The notes beneath the pieces are model-generated. The model was not told where the DNA came from and did no database searches. It saw nothing but the letters and a program-made list of their open reading frames with translations. Positions 6,981-15,127 of a stretch of 32,756 nucleotides of DNA are shown here, in pieces. Source of the stretch: Clostridiales bacterium (GTDB lineage Bacteria; Bacillota; Clostridia; Oscillospirales; Oscillospiraceae); contig DYBS01000004.1 of assembly GCA_019418525.1 (NCBI GenBank), positions 1-32,756 of the forward strand. Reading direction: 5' to 3'. Numbering within the stretch: position 1 is the first letter of the stretch; every line of letters begins with the position of its first letter. Both the position numbers and the translations under genes were made by a program.

Positions 6981-8264
6981 TTGATTACCATTGCAGTCGT
7001 CGGACTTCTTGTCTGTCTGGTTCTGGGCGTGCCGGTGTGCTTTGCCATCGGTCTGTCCGGTCTGCTGGCCATCCTGCTGGGCAGCGACATTCCCGCCTTC
7101 ATGGCGGTACAGCAGGCCATCCGCGGTATGAACTCCTTCTCCCTGATGGCCGGTCCCCTCTTCATCCTGGCCGGTGAGATTATGGGCGCCGCCAACCTCT
7201 CCAAGCGCATCCTGGACTTCTGCCGGGCCTGCATCGCCCAGGTCCGGGGCGGCATGGGCATGGTGTCCGTGCTGGCCAACATGATCTTCGCGGGCATCTC
7301 CGGTTCCGGCGCGGCCACCATGAGCGCCGTGAGCACCCTGACCGTGCCCGAGCTGAAGAAAGAGGGCTATGACAGCGGCTTCATCGCCTCTATGATCGCC
7401 GGCTCCGGCGCGCTGGCACCCATCATCCCGCCCAGCACCAACATGATCGTCTACGCCTCCCTCACCGGCTTCTCGGTGGGCAAGCTCTTCATGGGCGGCC
7501 TGGTGCCCGGCATCCTGATCGGCATTTGCCTGATGATCATGTGCTACTGGTACGCCCGCAAGCACAATGTGGACCGAGGCACCGGCCACTTCAGCATCCG
7601 CGCGGTGGGCAAGGCCTTCCTGCACTCCTTCTTCGCCCTCATTACCCCCGTTATCATCCTGGCCGGCGTGGTGTCCGGCAAGTTCACCGCCACCGAGTCT
7701 GGCATCGTGGCCTGTATCTACGCGCTGATCTGCGGCTTCTTCATCTACCGCACCCTGAAGCTCTCCGACCTGGTGGGCATCTTCAAGCGGGCGGCCTCTT
7801 CCTCCGCCATGCTGATGATGATCATGGGCATCTCCAACATCTACTCCTACATCTTCGCCCGTGAGAACCTGGCCGAGACCATCAAGAACTTCATGCTCTC
7901 CATCAGCCACAACCCCGCCGTAGTGGTGTTCATCATCATCGTCATCATGCTCATCATCGGCTGCTTCATGGAGACCCTGGCCGCCACCGCCGTCATCCTG
8001 CCCATCGTCTACCCCATCGTTACCAGCCTGGGCGTGGATCCCCTCCTCTTCGGCGTGCTGTTCTCCATCTCCACCGTGGTGGGCGCTCTGACCCCGCCGG
8101 TGGGCCTGTACCTCTTCCTCTCCATGAACATTGCGGAGGCCCCCTTCCGCAGAGCCATCAGCTACACCGCGCCGGTGGTGCTCATCATCCTGGCGGTCAT
8201 GCTGCTGATGTGGTTCTTCCCGCCCATCGTCACCTTCGTGCCCAACCTTCTCATGGGCGCGTAA
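6981..8264 (+). CDS. dctM: TRAP transporter large permease (DctM family)
   Basis: This 427-residue, roughly 12-helix protein is the ion-coupled transport subunit of the TRAP system. Family features include the N-terminal VGLLVCLVLGVPVCFAIGLS, ANMIFAGISGSGAATMSAV, GALAPIIPPSTNMIVY and the C-terminal repeat GALTPPVGLYLFL. The length is normal. The start is a TTG directly after the dctQ stop, with GAGAGGGGG upstream inside dctQ. It is followed after 18 bases by the GrdE-like gene, which has its own SD, so transport and reductase are likely one transcript. Confidence 0.93.
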   Translation: MITIAVVGLLVCLVLGVPVCFAIGLSGLLAILLGSDIPAFMAVQQAIRGMNSFSLMAGPLFILAGEIMGAANLSKRILDFCRACIAQVRGGMGMVSVLANMIFAGISGSGAATMSAVSTLTVPELKKEGYDSGFIASMIAGSGALAPIIPPSTNMIVYASLTGFSVGKLFMGGLVPGILIGICLMIMCYWYARKHNVDRGTGHFSIRAVGKAFLHSFFALITPVIILAGVVSGKFTATESGIVACIYALICGFFIYRTLKLSDLVGIFKRAASSSAMLMMIMGISNIYSYIFARENLAETIKNFMLSISHNPAVVVFIIIVIMLIIGCFMETLAATAVILPIVYPIVTSLGVDPLLFGVLFSISTVVGALTPPVGLYLFLSMNIAEAPFRRAISYTAPVVLIILAVMLLMWFFPPIVTFVPNLLMGA

Positions 8265-8282
8265 GGATCAAAGGAGCTTATT

Positions 8283-9587
8283 ATGAAATTAACGGTAGAA
8301 ACCTTAAAGATCAAGGACCTGCAGTTTGGCGATACCACCTGTCTGAAGGATGGGGTCCTCTATGTGAGCAAGGCCGACATCCTGGCCTTTGCCGAGAGTG
8401 AGCCCTGCTTCGACACTCTCAAGATCGACATCGCCCGCCCGGGCGATTCCACCCGGATCATCAACGTGGTGGATGTGGTCCAGCCTCGGTGCAAGGTGTC
8501 GGGCAACATCGACTGGCCGGGCGTCCTCACCGAGGACTATGAGATCGCCGGCAGCGGCGTCACCCGGGCGGTGGAGGGCATGGGCATCGTCCTGTGCCAG
8601 AACGACACCTATTGGTCCCGGAAGTGGGGCTCCTTCGACATGAGCGGTGAGTGCGCCGCCATCAACCCCTATGCCAAGATGCCCGAGCTGGTCATCGAGC
8701 CCATGGCCCCGGAGGACGCAGACTTCCGCGACTACCGGGAGGCGGTGCGCCGGGTGGGCTTCAAGACCAGCGTGCTGCTGGCCAAGGTCACCCTGGACCA
8801 GGCCCCCGACTCCAGCGAGACCTTCGACAACGAGACCCAGTACCCCGACCTGCCCAGCATCGCCTATTCCTATCAGATCTACTCCAAGCAGTACGACACC
8901 CAGAACTACCGGGAGCCCATGGTCTATGGCAACGCCGTGCCCGACAGCCTCCCCCTCATCATGCAGCCTACCGAGATCCTGGACGGCGCCATCGCCCCCT
9001 GCGGCGGCTTCCGCTGCGTGACCACCTATGAGATCCAGAACCACCCGGTCATCGTGGAGCTGATGCGCCGCCACGGCAAGGACCTCAACTTCGCCGGCGT
9101 GCTCATCACCGTCACCTCGGTGGAGGCCAAGCACCGCTATCTGGTGTCCAAAATGGCGGCCAATCTCCTGAAAGAGGTGTTCCACGCCGACGGCGTCATC
9201 GTCACCAAGGGCGTGGGCGGCGCGTCCACCCTGTGCGTGGGCGCCATCGCCAGCGAGGCGGAGAAGCTGGGCATCAAGGCGGTGCCCATCATCCAGATCC
9301 TCAACGGCAAGAGCAACCTGGGCGTGGAGTGCATGATCAGCGAGCAGAACGTGGACTCCATCGTCTGCTCGGGGACCTATTATCATAACTTTACCCTCCC
9401 GCCGGTGGAGACCCTGCTGGGCGGGCCAGAGGACGCGCTGTACCTCAGCGGCGACGACGGCGTCATCGGCGGCCACAAGATCGCCACCGGCCGTCCGGCC
9501 AAGGGAGAGGTCCGCTCCACCTACATGAAGCAGGTGGGCCTGATGAGCCAGGTGGGCTACTCCTACGGCATGGCCGTGGATTACTGA
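8283..9587 (+). CDS. grdE: GrdE-type component B subunit of a glycine/sarcosine/betaine-like reductase (pyruvoyl-forming proprotein)
   Basis: This 434-residue protein matches the proprotein subunit of reductase component B. In characterised members (GrdE, PrdA) the chain is cleaved before a cysteine that becomes a pyruvoyl group, which forms a Schiff base with the substrate amine. The likely equivalent here is Cys240 in ILDGAIAPCGGFRCVTTYE, a position comparable to the characterised site; Cys245 is the nearby alternative. The second half holds RYLVSKMAANLLKEVFHADG, GVGGASTLCVGAIASEAEKLG and ILNGKSNLGVECM, typical of the family. AAGGAG lies 7 bases before ATG 8283. It is followed 16 bases later by its GrdB-type selenoprotein partner. 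Classical glycine reductase also needs GrdA, GrdC and GrdD, which are not here. Family certain, substrate unknown. Confidence 0.9.
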   Translation: MKLTVETLKIKDLQFGDTTCLKDGVLYVSKADILAFAESEPCFDTLKIDIARPGDSTRIINVVDVVQPRCKVSGNIDWPGVLTEDYEIAGSGVTRAVEGMGIVLCQNDTYWSRKWGSFDMSGECAAINPYAKMPELVIEPMAPEDADFRDYREAVRRVGFKTSVLLAKVTLDQAPDSSETFDNETQYPDLPSIAYSYQIYSKQYDTQNYREPMVYGNAVPDSLPLIMQPTEILDGAIAPCGGFRCVTTYEIQNHPVIVELMRRHGKDLNFAGVLITVTSVEAKHRYLVSKMAANLLKEVFHADGVIVTKGVGGASTLCVGAIASEAEKLGIKAVPIIQILNGKSNLGVECMISEQNVDSIVCSGTYYHNFTLPPVETLLGGPEDALYLSGDDGVIGGHKIATGRPAKGEVRSTYMKQVGLMSQVGYSYGMAVDY

Positions 9588-9603
9588 GGGAGGAGGCCAC
9601 AGT

Positions 9604-10914
9604 ATGGAACAGAAAAAATGGCGTGTTGTCTGCTATATCAACCAGTTCTTCGGCCAGATCGGCGGCGAGGACATGGCCCATGTGGGCTTTTCGGTGAAGG
9701 AGGAGCCGGTGGGCCCGGCCCTTCTCTTCCAGAAGCTGCTCCAGGACGACTGCGAGGTGGTGGGCACCATCATCTGTGGTGACAACTACTTCGCCGAGCA
9801 CACCGAACAGGCCACCGCCGAGGGTGTGGAGCTGGTCCGGGCGCTGAAGCCCGACCTCTTCATCGCCGGTCCCGCCTTCAACGCCGGGCGCTACGGCATC
9901 AGCTGCGGCAATATGGTCAGCGCCGTGGGCCGGGAGCTGGGCATCCCCACCGTCACCGGCATGTATCCGGAAAATCCGGCGGTGGAGCTCTTCCGTAAGG
10001 ATACCTACATCGTCAAGACGGCCATCCTCTCCTCCCAGCTGCGCAAGGCCGCTCCGGTCATGGCCAGCATCGGCCTGCGCCTGCTGAAGGGGGAGCACAT
10101 CGGCAGCGCCGCCTCGGAGGGCTACATCATCCGGGACATCATCCTCAACGAGGAGCAGCCTCAGAACGCAGCGGAGCGGGCCATCGACATGGTCCTGAAG
10201 AAGATCAAGGGCGAGCCCTTTGTCAGTGAGCTGCTGCCGCCCAAGTTCGACCACGTGCCCCCCGCCCCGCCGGTGGCGGACCTGAGCAAGGTCAAGCTGG
10301 CCCTGGTCACCGACGGCGGACTCATTCCCCAGACCAATCCCGACAAGCTCAAGCCCAACGGCAGCACCACCTGGGGCCACTACAACTGGGACACCCTGGT
10401 GGCCGAGCCCCACTTCGTCATCCACAGCGGCTACGACGGCACCTGGGTGCTGGAGAACCCCTACCGGCTCTTCCCGGTGGACATCCTGCGGGAAGAGGTG
10501 GCCCAGGGCAAGCTGGGCGCGCTGGAGGAGGAGGTCTATGTGGCCTGTGGCAACTGCGCCTCGGTGGCGGCCTCCAAGGCCAAGGGCCAGCAGATCGCCC
10601 AGGCCCTGCTGGACAAGGGCATCCAGGCGGCCATCCTGACCTCCACGTGAGGCACCAGCACTCGTTGCGGGTCAACGATCGTGAAGGAAATCGAGCGGGT
10701 GGGTATCCCGGTGACGCAGATCTGCGCGGTGGTGGACATTGCCAAGTCGGTGGGCTCCTCCCGCATCCTGCGGGGCTTTGCCATCACCTGCCCGGTGGGC
10801 AATCCCACCCTGAGCGCGGAGGACGAAAAGACCTCCCGCCGGCGCTATGTAGAAAAGGCGCTGGACATGCTCACCAAGCCCGGTCAGAGCGGCATGGTGG
10901 AAGATATCCTTTAA
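9604..10914 (+). CDS. grdB: GrdB-type selenoprotein B of a glycine/betaine/sarcosine/D-proline-family reductase (UGA read as selenocysteine)
   Basis: Reading through the in-frame TGA at 10648-10650 gives a 436-residue protein, the usual GrdB length. The part before (N-terminus RVVCYINQFFGQIGGEDMAHVGF, FNAGRYGISCGNM, then GSTTWGHYNWDTLVAEP) and the part after (GTSTRCGS, then VKEIERVGIPVTQICAV, ending CPVGNPTLS) are both family sequence in one frame, so this is selenocysteine at residue 349, not a nonsense mutation. Sec attacks the substrate held by the pyruvoyl of GrdE and cleaves a C-N bond reductively. The motif is U-G-T-S-T-R-C; characterised GrdB proteins are recalled with Cys in place of the Ser, so the redox site differs. 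GGGAGGAGG precedes ATG 9604. No GrdA/C/D is in the window; the substrate is unassigned. Confidence 0.92.
10648..10683 (+). other. Selenocysteine UGA codon with downstream bacterial SECIS-type hairpin
   Basis: The UGA (10648-10650) is followed by a stem in which CAC (10659-10661) pairs with GTG (10681-10683) and TCGTTG (10662-10667) pairs with CAACGA (10673-10678). A 2-base bulge lies on the 3' side and the loop is CGGGT (10668-10672). The apical loop begins 18 bases after the UGA and contains G residues, the geometry expected for SelB-dependent bacterial SECIS elements. Confidence 0.75.
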
Positions 10915-11001
10915 ATTTCATAATATGTTTGCTCCCTTTCGCAAGTCCATGTAAAATAGAGGAAACGGGAGAACCGATCACAGGAAGGGGAGCGAATCGC
11001 G

Positions 11002-11862
11002 ATGACAGATAGAGAAAATGGCGGAGCGTTTTACAGCCGTGTCCAGGAAAAGCTGGATTCTCTCTCCAAGAAGGAGCGGGAGACCGCGGAGTACATGGCG
11101 GAAAATCAGGACAAGCTGATCTATGCCTCCATCACAGAGCTGGCGGAGCTGGTGGGCACCAGCGAGGCCACGGTGACCCGGGTGTGTACCAAGCTGGGGT
11201 ATCGGGGCTTCCAGGCGCTGAAGGTCAGTGTGGCCCGGGAGCTGGTGACGCCCCAGGAAAAGATCCATGAGGACCTGACCCAGGACGCGCCGACGGAGCA
11301 GATCATCGACAAGATCTTCTCCAGCGCCATCCAAACCCTGACCATGACCCAGAAAGCGCTGGACAGCAAGGCGGTGGAGCGCAGCATCGACGCCCTGTGC
11401 AAGGCCAGGCGGATCGTCATCATCGGCAACGGCAACTCCGGGGCCATCGCCATGGACGCCCAGCACAAATTCCTGCGCATCGGCCTCAATGCCCAGGCCT
11501 ACACCGACGATCACATGCAGATGATCGCCGTGGTATCCCTGACGCCGGAGGACGTGGTGCTGGCCATTTCCCACTCGGGCAGCTCCCGGGACGTGGGGGA
11601 TGCAGCCCGGCTGGCCCGGGAGCGGGGCGCCACCGTCATCACCATCACTAACAACGGCATCTCCCCGGTGTCCAAGCTGGCGGATATCCGGCTGTACACC
11701 TACTCGCAGGAGACCAAATACCGCACCTATGCCATCTCCTCCCGCATGGCGGAGCTGACCATCATCGATACGCTGTATACCGGCGTGTCCCTCCGCCTGG
11801 GGGAGCAGGCCATCGGAAACTTTGAAGCGCTGGAAAAGGCGCTGGTTGTCAAGAAATACTAG
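11002..11862 (+). CDS. RpiR/MurR-family transcriptional regulator with SIS domain
   Basis: This 286-residue protein has an N-terminal RpiR helix-turn-helix (about 1-80: LSKKERETAEYMAEN, ASITELAELVGTSEATVTRVC, KLGYRGFQALKVSVA) and a C-terminal sugar-isomerase-type ligand domain (about 115-265: IIGNGNSGAIAMDAQHKFLR and ISHSGSSRDVGDAARLARERGA). The family senses phosphosugars or other phosphorylated metabolites. GGAAGGGG precedes ATG 11002. The gene lies 87 bases after the selenoprotein gene and 53 bases before a sugar-type kinase on the same strand, so the ligand may be the phosphorylated product of that kinase. This suggests that a polyol-like moiety enters the pathway. Confidence 0.9.
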   Translation: MTDRENGGAFYSRVQEKLDSLSKKERETAEYMAENQDKLIYASITELAELVGTSEATVTRVCTKLGYRGFQALKVSVARELVTPQEKIHEDLTQDAPTEQIIDKIFSSAIQTLTMTQKALDSKAVERSIDALCKARRIVIIGNGNSGAIAMDAQHKFLRIGLNAQAYTDDHMQMIAVVSLTPEDVVLAISHSGSSRDVGDAARLARERGATVITITNNGISPVSKLADIRLYTYSQETKYRTYAISSRMAELTIIDTLYTGVSLRLGEQAIGNFEALEKALVVKKY

Positions 11863-11915
11863 CGTCCCTCCCCCGAAAGTCGGGGTGGGGCGCCCGACGG
11901 AATGGGGGAACTACT

Positions 11916-13436
11916 ATGGATAAACTCTTCGGCGTGGACTTCGGCACCGGCGGGTGCAAGGCCACTGTCATCGACCTGGAGGGCAACATCTGCGCCACCG
12001 CTTTTGAGGAATATCCCTCCGAGCACCAGAAGCCCGGCTGGTCCGAGCAGGACCCGGCCCTCTGGATCCAGGCCTTCTGCAACACCGTGCGGGCCTGCCG
12101 GGAGCAGATGGCGGACGGCTTTGAGGGGGTTCTGGGCCTGGCGGTCACCGCCTCCACCCACAATGCCGTGCTGGTAGACAAAGAGGGACAGGTCATCCGC
12201 CGCTGTATCATGTGGAACGATCAGCGCAGCGGCGACCAGTGCCGCCGCCTGAAGGAGACCCACGGGGATCTCATCTTCCGCATCGGCATGCAGATGCCCA
12301 CCCCCACCTGGACTTTGCCCCAGCTCATGTGGGTGAAGGAGCACGAGCCGGAGCACTACGCCAAAATCCACCGCCTCTATTTCACCAAAGACTACATCCG
12401 CGCCTGGGTCACCGGGGACTTCTGCACCGACGTGGTGGACGCCCAGGGTAGCCTCCTCTACGACGCCCGGAACCGCTGCTGGTCGCCGGAGCTGTGCGGC
12501 CTCATTGACCTGCCCCTCTCGGTGATGCCCGAGATCCGCGGCTCCAAGGACATTGTGGGCACGGTGCGGGCCGAGGTGGCCGCCCAGACCGGTCTGCCCG
12601 AGGGTCTGCCGGTCATCGCCGGGTGCTCCGACACCGCCGCGGAGGATTTCAGCACCGGAGCGGTCCGGGCGGGCCAGATCATCGTCAAGCTGGCCACCGC
12701 GGGCAATGTGAACCTGGTCACCGACGAGGCGGCGCCCCACGCCAAATCCTTCACCTACCCCTACTCGGTGGAGGGCAAATGGTATACCGTCACCGCCACC
12801 AACAGCTGCGCCTCGGCCTACCGCTGGATGCGGGACGCCCTCTACCCCGCCGAGAAGGAGCTGTGCGAGGCCAAGGGCGAGGACGTGTACCTGCTCATGG
12901 ACCAGCAGGCCGCCGAGTCTCAGCTGGGCGCTCGGGGCCTTTTGTTCCACCCCTATCTGCTGGGAGAGCGCTGCCCCTACTTCAACCCCAACGCCCGGGG
13001 CGACTTCTTCGGTGTGAGCATGGTCCACACCAAGGGCGACTTTGCCCGGGCCCTGTTGGAGGGCGTGGCGTTCAGCCTGTACGACTGCCTCCAGGTGCTG
13101 AAGAACTTCACCGATAACATGGCCGACATCGTGGTCATCGGCGGCGGAGCCAAGAGCCCGCTGTGGAGCCAGATCGTCAGCGACGTGTTCGGCCTGGAGG
13201 TCAAGCAGCCGGAGCACGCCGAGTCCTCCTTCGGCGGCGCACTGCTGGCCGGTGTGGGCGTGGGCGCCTTCCCGGACGAGCTGGAGGCCGCCCGGCGGTG
13301 CATCCGCATGAAGCGGACCTACCGGCCCAACGCGGAGAACCACGCCAAGTACGAAAAGCTCTTTGCCATCTACAAAGAGGTGACCGAGGTCTCCGCTCCT
13401 CTGTGGGAGAAGCTGGCCGCGCTGGACGAGGCCTAA
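11916..13436 (+). CDS. FGGY-family carbohydrate kinase, xylulokinase-like
   Basis: This 506-residue protein has both FGGY domains. The N-terminal ATP/phosphate loop reads FGVDFGTGGCKATVID, the substrate-side segment is CIMWNDQRSGDQ, the catalytic Asp probably lies in AGCSDTAAEDFSTGAV (about residue 238), and the C-terminal domain has GGGAKSPLWSQIVSDVFGLEV and ESSFGGALLAGVG. Family members phosphorylate xylulose, glycerol, erythritol, gluconate or related polyols; specificity cannot be read. ATG 11916 follows GGGG. It is the last gene of the Grd-like run and is closed by a terminator. The pairing with a GldA-type dehydrogenase and an RpiR regulator suggests that a hydroxylated carbon skeleton is oxidised and phosphorylated here. 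Confidence 0.9.
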   Translation: MDKLFGVDFGTGGCKATVIDLEGNICATAFEEYPSEHQKPGWSEQDPALWIQAFCNTVRACREQMADGFEGVLGLAVTASTHNAVLVDKEGQVIRRCIMWNDQRSGDQCRRLKETHGDLIFRIGMQMPTPTWTLPQLMWVKEHEPEHYAKIHRLYFTKDYIRAWVTGDFCTDVVDAQGSLLYDARNRCWSPELCGLIDLPLSVMPEIRGSKDIVGTVRAEVAAQTGLPEGLPVIAGCSDTAAEDFSTGAVRAGQIIVKLATAGNVNLVTDEAAPHAKSFTYPYSVEGKWYTVTATNSCASAYRWMRDALYPAEKELCEAKGEDVYLLMDQQAAESQLGARGLLFHPYLLGERCPYFNPNARGDFFGVSMVHTKGDFARALLEGVAFSLYDCLQVLKNFTDNMADIVVIGGGAKSPLWSQIVSDVFGLEVKQPEHAESSFGGALLAGVGVGAFPDELEAARRCIRMKRTYRPNAENHAKYEKLFAIYKEVTEVSAPLWEKLAALDEA

Positions 13437-13461
13437 GACGAAACGAGCATATGAGCATTGC

Positions 13462-13500
13462 AAGAGCCCCGGGGCGTCGCCACGGGGCTCTTTTTCGTTT
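13462..13500 (+). terminator. Rho-independent terminator after the kinase
   Basis: AAGAGCCCC pairs with GGGGCTCTT around a short GC-rich loop, followed by TTTTTCGTTTT. It separates the Grd-like run from the amidohydrolase cluster. Confidence 0.8.
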
Positions 13501-13588
13501 TACGGGAAATCCTTTGGGTCCAGAAAACACTGCCTCACTGCCCTTGGGGGAAACAGAATATTTATAGGCTTTGATTTGTCCATAATTC

Positions 13589-13616
13589 ACAAATTGAGAG
13601 AAAAGATACAATTTGT
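13589..13616. promoter_or_regulatory. Inverted repeat directly upstream of the -35 box
   Basis: ACAAATTG and CAATTTGT are perfect 8-base arms with a 12-base spacer, ending 2 bases before the -35 box of the amidohydrolase operon. The position suits a regulator site. The neighbouring FCD-domain regulator at 19824-20585 is a candidate, without direct evidence. Confidence 0.45.
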
Positions 13617-13618
13617 AA

Positions 13619-13646
13619 TTGCATTTTTTGAGGGAGGAGTTATAAT
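13619..13646 (+). promoter_or_regulatory. Promoter of the amidohydrolase operon
   Basis: TTGCAT (13619-13624) and a perfect TATAAT (13641-13646) are 16 bases apart, 65 bases upstream of the first gene. Confidence 0.65.
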
Positions 13647-13650
13647 AACC

Positions 13651-13675
13651 TTAACCAATCATCAGTGATGGTTAA
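13651..13675. promoter_or_regulatory. Imperfect palindrome at the expected transcription start
   Basis: TTAACCA and TGGTTAA form the outer arms, and TCA/TGA pair inside with one extra base on the left. It begins 5 bases after the -10 box, so a bound protein would overlap the transcription start; as RNA it could form a 5' leader hairpin. Confidence 0.4.
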
Positions 13676-13711
13676 AAGAAGGAGAGTCAAGCAGGAAAGG
13701 AGAATTCGCAA

Positions 13712-14416
13712 ATGAACTATTTGGAAATTGCAAATAGCGGCTGGATGTGGGCTGCGGTCGCCGTCCCCATGGCGGTGCTGGCCTGGCAGGTCTATCTGCT
13801 CCTCAAACGTTCGCTCAAGGACGGACGGCGGATGGGTGTCAAAAACGAGCAGATCAAAAGCGCGGTCATTGCCTCGGCCGCCGCCTCGGTGGGGCCCTCG
13901 GTCTCCATTCTGGCCGGCATGGTCTCCCTGATGGTGATGATGGGTGCCCCCATCGCCTGGATGCGCCTTTCCTACATCGGCGCGGTCATGTACGAGATGA
14001 CCTCCGCCGACGTGGGTGCACAGGCCGTGGGCGTGACCTTTGAGCAGTCCTCCATGACTGCCGAGGCCTTTGCCAACGGTGTCTGGGCCATGATCCTGGG
14101 CAGCGTGGGCTGGATTATTGTCTCCGGCCTCTTTACCCACAAGATCGACGGCCTGCGGACCAAGCTGGCCGGCGGCAATCAGAAGGCCCTCCCCATCATC
14201 ACCGCGGCGGCTACCCTGGGCTGCTATTGCAGCCTGACTTTTAACAAGATGTACCCGGTGGCCATCGACAACAAGAACATCTATGCCGTGATCGGCGGCG
14301 CGCTGACCATCTGGCTGCTGACTGTCTGGAACAAGAAGCGCAAGGCCAAATGGGTGGCCAATTGGAGCGCCACCATCGCCATGGTGGTGGGCGTGGCCTT
14401 CGCCTGCATCTTTTAA
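13712..14416 (+). CDS. DUF5058 family membrane protein
   Basis: This 234-residue protein has about six hydrophobic segments, starting at residues 8-30 and then in the stretches VGPSVSILAGMVSLMVMMGAP, AFANGVWAMILGSVGWIIVS and a C-terminal ANWSATIAMVVGVAFACIF. The overall pattern is that of DUF5058, an uncharacterised family. AAAGGAG lies before ATG 13712. It begins the operon and is followed 15 bases later by a second membrane protein with which such proteins are usually paired, then by an M20 amidohydrolase. The context suggests the two form an uptake system for the amidohydrolase substrate; no transport activity is established. Confidence 0.7.
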   Translation: MNYLEIANSGWMWAAVAVPMAVLAWQVYLLLKRSLKDGRRMGVKNEQIKSAVIASAAASVGPSVSILAGMVSLMVMMGAPIAWMRLSYIGAVMYEMTSADVGAQAVGVTFEQSSMTAEAFANGVWAMILGSVGWIIVSGLFTHKIDGLRTKLAGGNQKALPIITAAATLGCYCSLTFNKMYPVAIDNKNIYAVIGGALTIWLLTVWNKKRKAKWVANWSATIAMVVGVAFACIF

Positions 14417-14431
14417 GAAGGAGGGATTCTT

Positions 14432-15127
14432 ATGGAGGAAAATCGTACTGTTCAGGAGATTTATGACAAGGAATATATTCCATACAGCATTAAATGGGGC
14501 CGTCTTACCAGCCTGATTGGCGTGGTCGCCAGCTTCGTGCCCGTGGCAGTTCTGGCGGTGGTCTTTGACATCATGCCCGCCATTGACGCCATCGTGGCCG
14601 CCGCCACCATCCGCATCAGCGCCTGTCTGGTGTACTATTTTATCGAGCCCATCTCCTTCCAACCGGTGCTGGGCATCCCCGGCACCTATATGGCCTTCCT
14701 CTCCGGCAACCTCTCCAATCTGCGTGTCCCCTGTTCCTCGGTGGCCCAGTCGGCCGCAGGCGTGGAAGAGGGCACCCCGGAGGGCGCGGTGGTCTCCACC
14801 ATCGGCGTGGCAGTGTCCATCGTGGTCAATCTGGCGATCCTCACCGCCGGCGTGCTGCTGGGCGCGCAGATCATCGCCATGATTCCGGAAAATCTGGTCA
14901 ATGCCCTGGTCTATCTGGTCCCCGCGCTCTATGGCGCCATGCTGATGCAAATGATCCTCTACGCCCCCAAGATCGCCGTCATCGCGGTCCCGCTGGGCGT
15001 GATCACCCTGGCCATCAGCAAGCTGGGCGTGTTCGACAGCTCGGTGGCCATTCTAATCAGTGTGTTCGGTTCCATTATTATTGGTCGTATGTTGATGAAA
15101 ACGGGGTGGCTTGATGATCAGAAATGA
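14432..15127 (+). CDS. Uncharacterised integral membrane protein paired with DUF5058 protein
   Basis: This 231-residue protein has a short charged N-terminus (EENRTVQEIYDKEYIPYSIKW) and about six membrane segments. A central loop (QPVLGIPGTYMAFLSGNLSN, then LRVPCSSVAQSAAGVEEGT) is polar and glycine-rich between helices, as might line a substrate path. No named family is recognised with certainty. AAGGAGG precedes ATG 14432. Its end overlaps the amidohydrolase start by 14 bases, so translation is probably coupled. Likely partner of the DUF5058 protein in a transporter-like complex, an inference from gene order only. Confidence 0.65.
   Translation: MEENRTVQEIYDKEYIPYSIKWGRLTSLIGVVASFVPVAVLAVVFDIMPAIDAIVAAATIRISACLVYYFIEPISFQPVLGIPGTYMAFLSGNLSNLRVPCSSVAQSAAGVEEGTPEGAVVSTIGVAVSIVVNLAILTAGVLLGAQIIAMIPENLVNALVYLVPALYGAMLMQMILYAPKIAVIAVPLGVITLAISKLGVFDSSVAILISVFGSIIIGRMLMKTGWLDDQK

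Noticed and set aside
5418..7910. An 830-codon open frame on the minus strand opposite the TRAP genes.
   Set aside because: It is low-complexity (His, Gly, Ala, Asp-rich), has no family, and mirrors GC-ending codons of the three clear TRAP genes on the plus strand.
10648..10650. Reading the TGA as a nonsense mutation that makes grdB a pseudogene.
   Set aside because: Family sequence continues in the same frame, the position equals the known Sec site, and a SECIS-type hairpin follows.
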